Part shown: piece after piece, positions 11,745-24,406 of the stretch | Layout: each line of letters begins with the position of its first letter | How positions within the stretch are numbered: position 1 is the stretch's first letter | Source of the DNA: Tenrec ecaudatus | Taxonomy: Eukaryota; Chordata; Mammalia; Afrosoricida; Tenrecidae | Assembly: GCF_050624435.1 (NCBI RefSeq) | Contig: NC_134542.1 | Location: forward strand, 10,747,497-10,811,496 | Direction of reading: 5' to 3' | DNA length: 64,000 nucleotides | Program-made: the position numbers and the translations under genes | Notes under the pieces: generated by a model | What the model saw: the letters and a program-made list of their open reading frames with translations, nothing else | What the model was told of the DNA's origin: nothing | The model's database searches: none

Positions 11745-12150
11745 TTGCAGACTGAGTGGAGTACTAGCTCAGTTCCGGTCCCGCCTCCAGGCATCCGATT
11801 AGCATATGCAAACGAGGGGCGTGCCTTCTGGTCCCGGCCAGCAGGTGCCCCTCCAGCCCTGAATCCCGCGCCTGGCTCCCCGACGGCGGGGCGTGCAGGT
11901 CCTGGACGCGGTGGCCCGGGTTGTGAGCCCGGTGGCGGGAGCGACGCCTTCCAGTAGGTAAGGTCACTACTGCAGAAACACCGCATCCCTCTTTGCCAGT
12001 TGCTGTGCTCGGGGCGGGGGAGTGAGCGGAGCTCCTTCTAGTGTCCCCTGGGTCCCGGGCTGCGGCGCGGCCGCGCGTCCACGTGGAGGGATAGCGAGTG
12101 CGCTCCCCGCGGCCCCGGCGGAGGACGAGCGCCCCCTGCCCACAGCGGTG
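11745..12150 (+). promoter_or_regulatory. SLC19A3: CpG-rich promoter region, probably of SLC19A3
   Basis: The only strongly GC- and CpG-rich unique stretch upstream of the SLC19A3 coding exons. It contains GC-box-like GGGGCGTG motifs (near 11816 and 11888) and an octamer-like ATATGCAAA near 11804, with no TATA box at a fitting place. The orientation is inferred from the splice donor at 11958 and the gene downstream. Published work on human SLC19A3 reports dependence on an SP1/GC-box site, which would fit. The transcription start cannot be placed. Confidence 0.6.
11800..11957 (+). other. SLC19A3: Candidate noncoding exon 1 of SLC19A3
   Basis: The exon ends at CCAGTAG with a strong donor GTAAGG at 11958. 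The 5' end is not determinable. Joined to the acceptor at 16183, it places GTAGCC before ATGG, a good start context. A noncoding first exon is the known arrangement in this gene. Confidence 0.45.
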
Positions 12151-12307
12151 GCCACAGCTTTTACCCAGCGGAGAGCTAAGCAAGAATCGCCCAAAGGTCC
12201 AGGGAGGACCTGAAAGGGGACTTTGGGTCATTGGCCTGAGTGCCAGCACTGCCGGAGACTAGTTCATTCCATCTCACAGATCCCCTCCCCGCAAAACGCT
12301 CTGCGGT

Positions 12308-12485
12308 CTGGGCGATTCTGTCTCATAGAGACCCCAAGTGACAGGCTAGAACTGCCCCTGTGGATTTCCCAAGATTTTGAAGATCATTACAAGCACAGAG
12401 AGCCTCCTCTTTCCCTCTCTGACAGGCTGCCAACCGCGTGGGTGTGGTTTAACAGCTCAGTGGCATAGCCCACTATGCCACCACA
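12308..12485 (-). repeat. AfroSINE
   Basis: Minus copy with an altered head (CAGTGGCATAGCCCACTATG). It lies just inside SLC19A3 intron 1 if exon 1 is right. Confidence 0.75.
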
Positions 12486-12685
12486 TACCCTGCCACCCTA
12501 GATGGTAGACATGAAAATGAACACACGTTAAAGATCTGCGCCCATTGATAGGAAAAGATAAGACTGTTGCAACCAGATCAGAAGTGCATTGACTGGATCC
12601 GGAATATTGAAAAGCGAAAGTGATTTTCAGTTAGCAGCCAATTGCAAGCCACTTGCAGTTAACTTCAATTTACAGATGTGTAATA

Positions 12686-12797
12686 TCGCCCGAGCAGGGG
12701 ATCGATTGTGAGGATGACGCAGGGCTGGGCAGTGTTTTGTGGTGGTGTGCATAAGATCTCCATGGGTTGAAGCCTGACCACTAACAACAATAACAAA
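12686..12797 (+). repeat. RTE 3' end fragment
   Basis: GATTGTGAGGATGACGCAGG, then GGGCAGTGTTTTG and a CTAACAACAATAACAA tail, as in the other RTE 3' ends. Confidence 0.75.
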
Positions 12798-13261
12798 AAT
12801 AGCTCAAACAATGTGTCAGGTTTTTTTTTTAGGTCACATTTATCCCCACCTCAGCGCATTTCTGTGGCTGCAATGCGTGACGGACATCTGTTCAAGCTGT
12901 CAACTGGCGTGTGGTTGTACTAGGCATATTTCTCCTAAGATTAGATTAGATCTAACCAGCAGCATTAGGAGAATTAACACGGTCTGGAAGGGGAGCATGA
13001 ATTCATCAGCAAATGCCTTAGATGCAAGCATTTTGCATGCATGATATTATTCACTGATAGGATGTTATCTGAAGTGTGTATCTCCTAAAGAGTGTCATAA
13101 CCACTCTTGGTCTTTGACTCAAAGCAAGCTTTTTTTCTAGCGTGCGTACTTAAATGTGGGCCTAACTCAACCGGTAGACGTTCCTTGGGTGTTTCATTCC
13201 TCTGTAGACACCCCGTGGGGGAGGAGGGGAACATTGTGAGGGGTGAGACACAGGATTATGA

Positions 13262-13455
13262 ATCCTGATGGCATAGTGGGTTGAGCTGCTAACAGCAAAG
13301 TCAGCAGTTGGAACCTACCAGTCGCTCCGTGGCAGAAAGATGAGGCTGTCTGCGCCCATGGAGGTTTGCGAAGGGCCAGAAACCCAAGGGAGCGGTGCTA
13401 CTCTGTCCTACAGTGCTGCTGTGAGTCAGCGTCAACTCAGTGGCAGCCAGTGAAA
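13262..13455 (+). repeat. AfroSINE
   Basis: Plus copy near full length, from ATCCTGATGGCATAGTGGG to AACTCAGTGGCAGCCAGTG. Confidence 0.88.
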
Positions 13456-13539
13456 TGGGATTCCTTCCATGGGCGCCTGCACAGAAAGGTGTTTTGGTTC
13501 CATCTACCTTTCTTGTCATTTGTTTTTCAGAAGACTGTA

Positions 13540-14119
13540 AATCTGAGTGTCTTTGTATGCTTTAATGGGATTGTAGAGAGGGTGGCCGCAGAAGGCGATG
13601 GGCGTTGGTGTAGATCACGCTGCTGAGAAGGTGCTGCGATCACCACGCTGCTGAGAAGGTGGTGTTGTGATCAGCTTCCCCTGGTTGGCAGCAGGAAGGA
13701 GCAAGGCTTGGATCTCAAGGCAGGAAACTGGGGACCCGGTCCCAGAGGTAAACAAACTCAGAGCAATACCGGGTAAGCCCTACTTTACAGCCAGCTAGCA
13801 ATGGGAGAAAGCCAAACAGGGTGGGGTGGAGTTAGCTGAAGGCATAATGGCCTGGTCAGCTGCAGAAAGTTAAAATGGGACCAGGTTTGTCAACTTGTCT
13901 TCGTTTGGACCCAGTTTCCAAGAGCCTGTCTTGTTCTCAGCATTGCCCTGTTGTGGGATTTGGAAGACAAACCCAGTGTCCCAATCACTAGGCTGTGGGG
14001 ATTTGTCAGTACATGGTCTATACTTTCAGGGAGGGTAGGTAGGATTGTTTTTTGTTTTTCTCACATTAAGGCATCACTTACATCCATACATCCAATCCCA
14101 AACCACCACCAACAACAAC
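13540..14119. other. SLC19A3 intron 1, nothing recognised
   Basis: Holds a small local repeat (CACGCTGCTGAGAAGGTG twice, near 13617 and 13646). No coding signal. Confidence 0.45.
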
Positions 14120-14316
14120 AACCAAATCCATTGCTATCAAGTAGATTTCAGCTCTGTGGGCAGAGTAGACTGCTTCGTGGGGTATCCCCAAACTGTAAAT
14201 CTTCATGGGAACAGAGAGCCTCATCTTTCTCCCACAGAGTGGTTGGTAGGTTTGAACTGCCAGCCTTGCTGTCAGCAAGCCCACTACTTCACCCTCTGGG
14301 CCACCAGGGTTCCTAG
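14120..14316 (-). repeat. AfroSINE
   Basis: Minus copy with the characteristic GGGCCACCAGGGTTCCTAGC end (the head on the complement). Confidence 0.85.
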
Positions 14317-14764
14317 CTGTCTGCATCCCTGTGTCAATTCTCCCCCCCCCCCAGGGAGTTCTCTGCCACCCTTGCCACTCAGTTACCACCCACCCCAACC
14401 TCAGAGGTGGATTTTGATTGTGTTCCGTAGTTGTGTCTGTTCTTGGACTTGGCGTCAATGGAATCATACAGAATGTTCTTTTTGTGTCTGAATTCTTCAA
14501 CACAGCACAATGCTTTGGAGATTCATCTCGGCAATGTGTTTTCCTTTGTCTTTACTGGGGTAGTTTGATTAGGATGAAATGCACCAGGTATGGTAGCCTG
14601 TAAACCGGTTTTGGTACATGGATAAAAGGGTTTACCCGAATCAGCTCTGGCAGAAAGCATTTTCATCGCCCCCACAAAGAGCTCGCTTCTGCCTCCTGCC
14701 CCCAGGCAACCCTTGAATGATTTCTTCACTGTAGACGACTTTTCTTGTTTTTTAAACGAAAAAC

Positions 14765-14900
14765 GTTGCCATGATATGGGTTCTGACTCATGGCGAGCCT
14801 GTGTGTGTCAGGATTGACCTCCACGTCACAGGGTTTTCTGATTTTCAGAAATAGTTCCGAGGACTTTCGTTCAAGGCCCACTATTCTATTAGCAACCATT
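14765..14900 (-). repeat. Degraded AfroSINE
   Basis: Only the tail side (GGTTCTGACTCATGGCGAGCC) and a trace of the head (CTATTAGCAACC) are recognisable. Confidence 0.5.
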
Positions 14901-15084
14901 GTTTGTTCTGGGACTTAGTGTGTACGTTAACTAACGCACGCATGTTTGTGTCTGGATTAGTCTCTTGCATAACAATGTTTTTAAAATTCATCAGATTTGT
15001 TGACTGTGCCAATGGTTCCCTTCTTCTTAATGCTCTTCGTCTTCCTTTTCAAGAATATTCTATCTTTCAAATAAGAAAAAACAA

Positions 15085-15287
15085 ACACCGGAATCATTGC
15101 CATTGAGTTAATTCTGCCTCGCAGTGACCCTATGGGACGTGGTAGAACTGCTTCTGTGGATTTCTGAGGCTCTAACTCTTTAGGGTAGTAGAAAGTCCCA
15201 TCTTTCTCCTACAGAGGCTGGTGGTTTTGAACTGCTGAGCTTGTGGTTAGTAGCCCAACGTATAAGCCACCAGGGTATAATCCAGTC
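15085..15287 (-). repeat. AfroSINE
   Basis: Minus copy near full length (CATTGCCATTGAGTTAATTC through AAGCCACCAGGG). Confidence 0.88.
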
Positions 15288-15378
15288 CTCATTTAGCAGG
15301 GTTTGTGGTTTCCCAGGTTTCTCTGTGCAGAACAAATAGACCTGTGGTGCACGTTCTAATCCTGTTCGCCATATAGTA

Positions 15379-15548
15379 AGGAGCTCTGGTGACACAGGAG
15401 GTTAACCCTGGGCTGCTACTGCAGGGTCAGTAGTTCAAACTCATCAGCTTCACCTTGGGACAAAGAGGAGGCTGTCTGCTCCTATAAGGTTTTACAATCT
15501 CCAAAACCTAATACAGAGCCCCTACGAGTCCCAATTGACCTGACTGTC
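15379..15548 (+). repeat. AfroSINE
   Basis: Plus copy starting AGGAGCTCTGGTGACACAGG. The tail is worn. Confidence 0.8.
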
Positions 15549-16074
15549 ACTGTTTGGGGTTTTGCTGTCGTTTCTTTGGAATCCAGAAAGATGTGCAAAC
15601 TTTGTTCCGAAACTCTTCCTCAAGACCCCTCATCCTGCCATACGGCTATTGTTCTTCTTTTGGATGTATTCATTCCTGAGTTACAGGTGAGCGATAAACC
15701 ACACTGGTTTCGATGAGAGAGAGTTCTCCCACCAAGAAATACTAGCTATCAGGACTGGGCATCCCTAGTCCATATGAAATGTGCTGTGTGAGGAACAGGT
15801 CATGGAAGAGAGGCTTACAAAGAATCCTTTAGATTGTCATGGCAAAATACACCAATTTTCCATGTGAATCAATAGGAGAATATTTCCATGAATTTGGGCA
15901 CTGGGATTTGTTTGGATTTTTTTGGCCAAGTTCTTCCCATGCTGGTGGTCGAGAGCACAAAGAAGTGCTCCCATCAGAAGGTCAAAGACCTAAGAAGTTC
16001 AAGTTCATTGACAAAGGAGGGTTAGACTAGTTCACTGAAGGAATTTTATTTAGAGCAGTTACCTTCCCCTGTGA

Positions 16075-16503
<429 letters not shown>

Positions 16504-16614
16504 TGAGAAACACCCAAGTATCTTTACACCTCAGAGTCCTGACATGAGTCTTCATGCTTGGCAACATTTCAGGTGTCCCATTTCCATGACTATTTCCATT
16601 ATATGAAACCTAGC

Positions 16615-16760
16615 TTAAAACCACCAGCCACTCCTCAGGAGAAAGATGAGGCTGACTGCCCCCGTAAAGAGTTACAGTCTAGAAACTCCAGGGGTCAGCT
16701 CTACTCTGTCCTTTAAGGTTGGTAGGAGTCAGGATTGACTTGATGGCAGTCAGTTTTTGA
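16615..16760 (+). repeat. AfroSINE, 5' truncated
   Basis: Plus copy starting at CCACCAGCCACTCCTCAGG and ending TGATGGCAGTCAG. Confidence 0.8.
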
Positions 16761-16784
16761 GTCTGAGTATAACTAGTCCCTGTG

Positions 16785-16912
16785 CATGGGAGAAAGATAA
16801 GGTTCTCTGCTTCCCTGAAGAATTCCAGTCTTGGAAACCCACAGGAGCCATTCTACCCTGTCCTGCAGGGTTGCTATGAGTCAGCATCAACCCGATGGCA
16901 GGGAGTTTGGAG
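16785..16912 (+). repeat. AfroSINE, 5' truncated
   Basis: A second plus fragment 25 bases after the previous one, starting at GCATGGGAGAAAGATAAGG. The two are in tandem but differ in sequence. Confidence 0.8.
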
Positions 16913-18250
16913 TGAGTCGGTAAGCTCTATGCTGCTGAAGCACAAGCAGACTTGTCTCTGTTAGAGAATGGTAGCATTTCTTCAGAGACATCTCTTACTG
17001 TTTTTGGAAAAGTGTTTCCCAGCAGATAAGACGAGAACAACATTATCTCTCAGCCCTACTCTCAGGCCCAGAATACCAAAAGATCAACTTCCTTTCCTTG
17101 TATTACAAGTCAGAGGAACAAGCATCACCATGAGGGCTCCCGTTCGGAGAAACACTGGTTGGTTTCGAATGAACTGTGTTTAAACATGTCGCTGCCATTG
17201 GTGGTTGACTGCAGACAAGTTCTCCTCTTTGTCTAGTGAGGGGGGCTTCCAAAATAAGATCCAATCAAAACAGGGGTTTCCTAGGGAATCTGTGGACCCT
17301 GATTAATTCAAGGCAGAGAGGCCAGCTCAGAAGGGGATGGTGACTGGGTATCCAAAGGATGGATTTTTCTCAAAGGACACAAGACAGCTGCAGAGTTTTC
17401 TCAGGAAGAAATGTTAGGAAAACAGAAACCCACACTGATGAGGAAAAGGCCAGAGAAATTGCACTGAGGAATTTTTTTCCCCCAAACACGAAGAGGCACC
17501 TGCTTCTTTTTGGAAGACGGCAAGGGTTGTCCTGGGCAGGTGTTGTTGGGAACCCCTACCCCATCCACCCTACAGCCCTGCTCTTGCCCCTGTCTGACTT
17601 CTTGGTTCCTAAAATTCTAAAGAACATTCACCAGAGGGCAATGTGAGCCCTGGAAAAATACCAGAACTGTGTGGCGTAAATCACAGATGCAGGATTCCCG
17701 GGCAGGGCTGGGAGGATGGGAGCAGAGCGCTCCGAAGGGTGTGTGCTCCCACATGGAGGCTGTGTCAAACAAGAGCTTCCCAGGCTGACATTTTTGCATG
17801 ATGACAAAGGGTTTGGTGATTTTTGTAGCCGTACCGTTTGATTCGAAGAAGCAATAAGAAATTGCACTGGCCCAGCTGGAGAATCCCATGGAGTGGCTAT
17901 AGTCTCCAGCCGAGTCATGAAAATGCTGGGTAGAAAGTGACCTCACCAGGCCCAGCGACTGACCGGTGCTTCTTTGCTAGGTGGCCAGTTTCAAGGACAC
18001 AAAGGTGAGCATGTTCTGCTGTGATGTCCCCAACACATGGGGACAGCTGTGTTTCCAAGTGGCCTGGATTGAATCTTATCACAATGAAGACTCAAACAAA
18101 AGGCAGATCTGATTCAGAGGCAGCCCGAGCATCTGCTCAGATAGGCACCTGTGGGCCAGTAAAGAAACTCAACTGGTAACTGCAGCTAGTCACGCTGGGC
18201 CTTGTGGGCCTGCGACTTTCTACAACAGCCTCTGAGAAGAAATCCACATC
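16913..18250. other. SLC19A3 intron 2, nothing recognised
   Basis: No repeat or coding family recognised. Open frames on the minus strand near 17617-17946 have no visible family features. Confidence 0.45.
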
Positions 18251-18251
18251 A

Positions 18252-18390
18252 AGAGCTAAGTGGATTCTGACTCATAGTAACTCTGGCACAGGGTAGACTT
18301 GCCCTATAGAGCTTCTAAGCCGACTCCCCCAGCCTTTGATTGGAAGGTAAGGGTATAGCCACTGGGGCACCAGAGCTCCTTACAGCAACT
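18252..18390 (-). repeat. AfroSINE, degraded
   Basis: Minus copy with ATTCTGACTCATAGTAACTC and a CCACTGGGGCACCAGAGCTCC head. Confidence 0.7.
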
Positions 18391-19105
18391 GCAGTGAATC
18401 TAAATTTCAATAGAGAAGATGGTTTGGTGACTTTGCAGGCTTCTACTCTCAGCCACCATGCAATCCCAGTGAGCATTGGCCCTTCCTCCTGTGAAAATTG
18501 GGTTCCATGCAGTTCCGACGAACCTCTGTGAGCTGAACAAGATACACGCAATAGAATGGGTGGGGAGGGCGGTATTGGAAACCCAGCCAATGGGTCCAGG
18601 AAGGGGATGAAACACACAAACTCTGCCACTCTCTGATCCTCCATGATCAGGTCATGGAGGATTGTCATGGAGGATTGTCATGTGGGCAAAGATGGAGATT
18701 CTTCTAACGTGTGAAGTCTCTTGACTTGATGTTGACCATCTTTTGACCAAGATGGCATATTAGGAAGCATTTCCCAGGCAACAGAGCCTGGACAACTCAG
18801 AAGCATTTTGAAGAATGTGTGACACATTTAGTCATCTGTGATCATTTATTGATCAGATTGAATGCTAACCTAATATACTCTTCTAGCCAGAAACATGTAC
18901 ATGAGCATAGAAACTGGATGTTGGGGGGTGTTTCTTTGCTTGTGTTTGGTTGGTAGGGCTCTCTTCTCTTACTTCTCCACAATATGAAGAAGACTAACTA
19001 GGTGCATGCAGATTTGCACATTGGGCAAGGCACACTAGTGGAGTAGGCAGCCTTGCTGCTTCCTAGAGCTCCTGAGTCACGTGATCCATTCTTACAACTC
19101 TGCAG
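18391..19105. other. SLC19A3 intron 2, 3' part
   Basis: No repeat recognised. Ends in the acceptor CTTACAACTCTGCAG of the next coding exon. Confidence 0.5.
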
Positions 19106-19901
19106 ATCACCAATGAGATACTTCCCGTTTGGACGTACTCTTACCTGGCACTGCTGTTTCCTGTGTTCATCCTCACCGATTACGTCCGCTACAAGCCAGT
19201 CATCGTTCTCCAGGGGATTAGCTTCATGGCTACCTGGCTGCTGCTCTTGCTTGGCCAAGGAGTGATGGCGATGCAGGTTGTGGAGTTCTTCTTCGGAATG
19301 GTAACCGCCACCGAGGTGGCCTACTACGCCTACATCTACAGCGTGGTCAGTCCAGAGCATTACCAGAAAGTCAGCGGCTACTGCAGGAGCGTCACCCTGG
19401 TGGCCTACACAGCGGCCTCGGTGCTGGCCCAACTCTTGGTCTCCCTGGCAAACCTCTCCTACTTTTACCTCAATGTCATGTCCATGGTGTGTGTCTCCAT
19501 GGCCTTCCTTTTCTCACTTATTCTGCCAATGCCCAAGAAGAGCTTGTTCTTTCATGCCAAGCCCAGCAAAGACTCCCTTAGCACAAATGCTGGTGGTCCA
19601 GACATTCAAGAGGAGACTTGCATTACAGACTTTCCCACCCTCTCCAGGACTGTGGAGGCCAGCCAGTTGAGTAGTCCAAAGGCCAAAAACATGGCTGTGA
19701 GAGTCTTTGTACAGTGGGTCCAAGATGTGAAGCAGTGCTATGCCTCAAAGCGTCTGTTTTACTGGTCCCTGTGGTGGGCTCTTTCCACAGCGGGTTTTAA
19801 CCAGGTTTTGAACTACGTTCAAATGCTCTGGGATTACAAGGTCCAGTTTCAGAACTCTTCCGTCTATAATGGGGCAGTAGAAGCCATCGCAACTTTTCAA
19901 G
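19106..19901 (+). CDS. SLC19A3: SLC19A3 coding exon 2 (large exon)
   Basis: A 796-base exon encoding residues 48-312 plus one base. It starts [13 protein letters not shown] and carries [16 protein letters not shown], the strongly conserved [20 protein letters not shown] block, [20 protein letters not shown] and the SYFYLNVMS segment. Next comes the large, variable cytoplasmic loop (about residues 190-240), shorter than in human. After it comes [20 protein letters not shown] and the [16 protein letters not shown] block. This corresponds to membrane segments 2-7, followed by the glutamate-bearing VEAIATF motif at the end. NLS in LANLSYFY is a second glycosylation-type sequon. The acceptor is TCTGCAG and the donor AAG/GTAAGA. 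A damaged copy of this exon lies at 61295-62232. Confidence 0.97.
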
Positions 19902-20002
19902 GTAAGACAACATTGATGTCGCTCCCTTTTTTTGGCAGTAGCAGATGAGCTACCATGTCGAGTTGTCAGCCACCCACACTGATTTCATCCAAAACTGGAA
20001 AT

Positions 20003-20203
20003 CAGACTCACTGCCATGACTTGATGATGACTCATCGCAACCCTCCAGACCAGGGTAGAACTGCCCTGTGGGTTATTGAGATGTAAGTCTTGGAAACAGA
20101 GCAGAAAGCCTCCTCTTTCTCCCACAGAGCACCCTGTAGGTTTGAACTGCTGACCTTGTGTTTAGTAGCCCAGTGTGTAGTCTACTATACCATCAGGGCT
20201 TCT
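20003..20203 (-). repeat. AfroSINE
   Basis: Minus copy near full length within SLC19A3 intron 3 (CAGACTCACTGCCATGACTTG to ACCATCAGGGCTTC). Confidence 0.88.
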
Positions 20204-20504
20204 GTTCACTTACTCCTCACTGCAAATCCCATACATATGAATTTCTCCACGGTCAGTGGGTGCTGTTCAGAAGGCACACAGGTGTTTGCAGGGCTAGAAG
20301 GCACCAGAAAATTTTAGGAGGACAGGACACTTTAGTGAGTGGTTGTTGCATCGTTCAAATGAGTAATTCCAAAGTTTGGGACTAAGCCTCAAATGATTCT
20401 GTTCTACACTAAACCTACAATTCCCTCTGATCCTTGGAAAGTGTTGATAAAGCCCCTATTCATGTGCAGAGGAAAGAATTTAAATTGATTTGCTGGCATC
20501 TAAT

Positions 20505-20727
20505 AAAAACAACTCACTGCCTTCAAGTTGTTCTGACTCACAGGGACCCTGTGGGTTTCTGAGACTGTAACTCTTTATGGGAGTAGAAAGCCTCATCTTT
20601 CTCCCAAGGAGCAGATGGTGGTTTCAAACTGCCAACCTCAAACTGCCAAAGAATAACCCACTGCACCACTGGGGCTCCCAAGGTCACTTGGAGTCAGAAT
20701 CGACTTGATGGCAGTGAGGTTTTTGGG
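20505..20727 (-). repeat. AfroSINE with a second SINE tail fused behind it
   Basis: A minus copy (20505-20680) ends at GGGGCTCCCA and runs straight into a plus-oriented SINE tail (GAGTCAGAATCGACTTGATGG, 20690-20727). The result is a small tail-to-head composite. Confidence 0.75.
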
Positions 20728-21514
20728 GGATTTTATTTTTTGGATAATAACAACCACATATAGAAGTAAAGAGTTTTATTTATTTTCAAACATGAATGGG
20801 ATTGTTAATGCTTCCTTATGACCCCTGGTTAATAAACAATTTGACTTAGTTTCACAGTCCCCACTTCGGACAAAAATACCCCCCAAACTTAGCTTTAAGG
20901 AGGTTTGCTGGAGGATGGAGGACATGGGAAAATCAGGTGTCCACAATCAGGGAACAGCCAGTCTTTGAAGCTGTCTCTGATGTAAATATTTATATCTTGA
21001 AAAATGGAAATGACAGTGGAGACCTTTGAAGATATTTTCTAGGAAGTGGATATTCTCCCACACCCTTATTTACCAAAAGTTTCAGAAAACCTATTCTGAT
21101 TTATTTATTGTCTCCAATTTCAAAGGCTTTTGACATTCTTCTTACGTTGTAATTTTAGAAGGGAGGTGAGACAGATTTTCATTTTCTTTTGCCGTAGTTC
21201 TTACCTAATTCACACTAATCAACTTAATTTGAAACATATTGTCAGGTTATGAAGTGAACCCTAATTACTACAATGTATTGTGCGTCTTCGCATATATGTA
21301 TATGTGTCATGCATGTGTAGGATATAGGTAGACAGTGTTATTAGTTACTGAATCTCCAAACTCTACAAGTATTATATTCCTGACTTTCATTTATCGACTC
21401 TCTGGTTATCTATCTGATCATTCATATTTACAACCACAGTAAAACAATCTGCTATCCAACTTAGTAGCGTTGGCAGTAAAGAATGCCAAGGTTCGGGGCA
21501 CCAGTCACACTGGC
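20728..21514. other. SLC19A3 intron 3, nothing recognised
   Basis: AT-rich intron sequence without an assignable element. Confidence 0.45.
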
Positions 21515-21780
21515 TGTGGTGGTTAATGTTATGTGTCAACTTGGCTTGGTCATGATTCTCAATGGTTTGGCAGCTGTGCTATGATATCATCGTCTTCCGC
21601 TTTGTGATCTGCGGTGATCACCCTCATTTCCACGTAACAGCCTGGCCTTTCAAAATTAACCATATCAATAAGTGAAGGGTGGGTATGTAAATCTATACCC
21701 GGAAAACCTTGAGGTCATGCCTTGGCCACACCAAGATGGAAATTGGAAAACAGATGAATATGAATTAAGAGTCATGGTAA
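21515..21780. repeat. Old dispersed repeat of unknown family
   Basis: Begins GGTTAATGTTATGTGTCAACT, which recurs as GGTTAATTTTATGTGTCAACT at about 48829. That phrase belongs to an old mammalian interspersed repeat that I cannot name with certainty. Confidence 0.4.
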
Positions 21781-21910
21781 AGATGAATAAAATGGACTAC
21801 CCAACTGAACACATTGAGTGTTGCCCATGACTGGAAAGCCCTTTGGGATTGGGGGATCATGTTGATGCTTGCCATGTGCAGTCATTATGTTGATCTATCT
21901 TGCTTCTTAG

Positions 21911-22103
21911 CGGCCCTGGCTGCCTTTGCCGTCGGTTATGTGAACGTCAACTGGGACCTGCTGGGCGAGCTGGCACTGGGGGTCTTCTCCGTGGCCAATG
22001 CGGGTGCCTTGCTCCTCATGCATTACACCGCCAACATCTGGGTGTGCTATGCTGGCTATTTGGTATTCAAGTCAGGCTATATGCTACTTATAACCATAGC
22101 TGT
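21911..22103 (+). CDS. SLC19A3: SLC19A3 coding exon 3
   Basis: A 193-base exon beginning in phase 1 (G from the previous exon plus CG gives Ala). Encodes [21 protein letters not shown], then [20 protein letters not shown] and a [16 protein letters not shown] segment, corresponding to membrane segments 8-10. The residues match the human transporter almost throughout. The acceptor is TTGCTTCTTAG, and the donor GT/GTAAGT leaves two bases for the next codon. Confidence 0.95.
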
Positions 22104-22237
22104 GTAAGTATTACCTTTCTTTCAGCTCCTAGAACGAAACCAACACGGTCTCCGCTTTCCTGTGTTGTTCTGTGGTTCCTCTGAGAGCAGAGGAATTTTA
22201 ATTCATTGCGATACTGAAAGTAGAACTACAAAGAACT

Positions 22238-22428
22238 CTGCCATTGAGCGGATTCTGACTCATTGCAACCCTGTGGGGCAGAGTAGGTCTGCTCTGTAAG
22301 GTAGCTGAGGCTGTCCATCTTTAAGGAAGCAGACTGCTCGGCCTCATCTTTCTCCTGTGGATTGGCTGGGGTATTGGAACCCCAACCTTTCAGTTAGCAA
22401 TCCAACCCTTAACCCACGCCTTAAACAT
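22238..22428 (-). repeat. AfroSINE
   Basis: Minus copy with CCATTGAGCGGATTCTGACTC and a worn head. Confidence 0.82.
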
Positions 22429-23055
22429 GACTACTTAAATGTCTGGCTACGTCTTATTAAATTAGATGCAACTCATCTAGATTTTTAATTTGCTCTTTGA
22501 ATATTGCTAAGATTAAGCAACAAAGAAAACAGACCCAAAAAATCTGTAGGTTTATAAATGGGAAGCAGCGCTACATTATTTTAAGCGATCTGCCACACCA
22601 AGGCAGGATGCGCGCTAACTTGGAATGATTGCATTTTGGTTCCAGCCTTCATTTCACTTGTAATGAAGTGCTTCATAATCCAAACCACCTATTTTTGCAT
22701 AAGATGAAAGATTCTTAGGAAACTTACAGAGTTTGATGCTGAAGAAAAAAAAAAAGGAGATGCAAAGGTTACAAGAAAAGCTAAATTCTAGAGATCTTAC
22801 ACATGCACTCACACACACACAGCACTGAAATATGTAAGTGCTCGGGGCATAATAGAACATAACACAAATAAAGAAGATGCAACGTGTTGGTAAGTTCATA
22901 TATTTATCAAAATGTCTCCATTTCTTTTTGAGGCAAGGATTTTATTAAAGGGAAGGGATTGCTTTCTTGCATAATTTTGAATATATTCATAATCAAAAGA
23001 TTTTACTTGTATCCCAAAGAAGAACTCTAAAAAATGTACATTTTTTCTCCCCCAA
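22429..23055. other. SLC19A3 intron 4, nothing recognised
   Basis: AT-rich sequence with a short A run (22743) and a few CA units near 22811. No element assigned. Confidence 0.45.
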
Positions 23056-23234
23056 AAACCAAACTCGAGTTGATTCTGACTCATAGCAACACTCTCAGAC
23101 AGAGCAGAACACTCCCTGTTTCCAAGGCTAGAAATCTTTCTGAGAGCAGAAATTCCTGTCCTTGTCTAACAGAGCGGCTGGTGGGTTTGAACTGTTGACC
23201 TTGACTGGTAACCCACTACACTACAAGGGCTCTT
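23056..23234 (-). repeat. AfroSINE
   Basis: Minus copy (AACCAAACTCGAGTTGATTC to a CCACTACACTACAAGGGCTC head). Confidence 0.85.
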
Positions 23235-23429
23235 GGAATTTTTTGCTATCCTTTTCATAAATGTGTTGTCATGAGATATTTAAATCTATCTGAAGGGTTG
23301 AAATGTATTATAAGACTCACAAAATGGTACAACCACTTATGGTTAAGAATTTCCAAAGAATAATTCGTTTATTGAACATGGACGCTGTCAATTTAGACAA
23401 TTGGAAAAAGAATGAATAAAATTAAAATA

Positions 23430-23617
23430 AGCCCACTGCCCTCAAATTGATTCTGGCTCTTAGCCATCCTATACAGAGCAGAACTCCTCCGTAGGGTTTC
23501 TGAAACTTGTAAGAGAAAAGACTGCCTCGTTTTTCTCCTACAGAGCAGCTGGTGGGTTTGAACCACCGACCTTGCTATTAGCAACCTAACAGTTGAGCCA
23601 CTGTGCCATATGAGCTC
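23430..23617 (-). repeat. AfroSINE
   Basis: Minus copy (CCACTGCCCTCAAATTGATTC to GAGCCACTGTGCCATATGAGC). Confidence 0.85.
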
Positions 23618-23714
23618 CTAACAACAATAACTCTCAAAAAAATCTGTCAGATTGGGCAATGTTTTGTGTTTCATTAAAACTCACTGCTAAACCAGATCTG
23701 AAGTCAGATAACTT

Positions 23715-23912
23715 ACTGCCCTCGAGTCAATGCTGACTCATACTGGCCCTATAGGACAGGGTACCCCTGTCCCTGTAGGTTTTTGAAACCATAAAGCTTT
23801 GCAAGAATAGAAATCCTTATCTTTTTCCTGTGAAGCAGCTGGTGATTTTGAGCTGCTGATCTTGCGGTTAGCAGCCCAAGTCATAACCCACTACCCTATG
23901 CCGCCAGGACCT
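23715..23912 (-). repeat. AfroSINE
   Basis: Minus copy (ACTGCCCTCGAGTCAATGC to TATGCCGCCAGGACC), the third minus copy within 900 bases. Confidence 0.87.
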
Positions 23913-24406
23913 TAAATCAAATAGCATCGTATATTCTCCAGTTCTGAGAAATTACAGTCATTAGGCTAAATTTCTGGAAGCATTACAATGGGTTGGTTCA
24001 GGAATGTTGCCATTTATAATGAAAATATCCAGCCTAGTTTTTAAGAGTGTAGTATATTTATCTGTATAAAAAGTAAACACAATGGATCTGGAGTGGCCAT
24101 AGATTCAACTTAAAGAAGCCTTGGTGATGTCGGATTATCAAACAAGCTAAAGTTTACTTGCTGTTACTACTGCTCAGCATCTGTTCAGAATCATTCTTTT
24201 TCACCATTTTAGCCTGGTAGCGTGTTTGGAATTGATTCAGTGCCAACAGCCTTTTTAAAAAGTTTTCCTGGTGAAATGAGTTGAGGTTCACAGAGCAGAT
24301 CATTGTTTCCAGTCTGTTGTATCTCACTCATTCCACTCCCCTTCATCAAGCATCCTTGATCCCACTTCTTCCCTGTGTTTCCTGTTTCCATTCCTCTTTC
24401 CCCAAT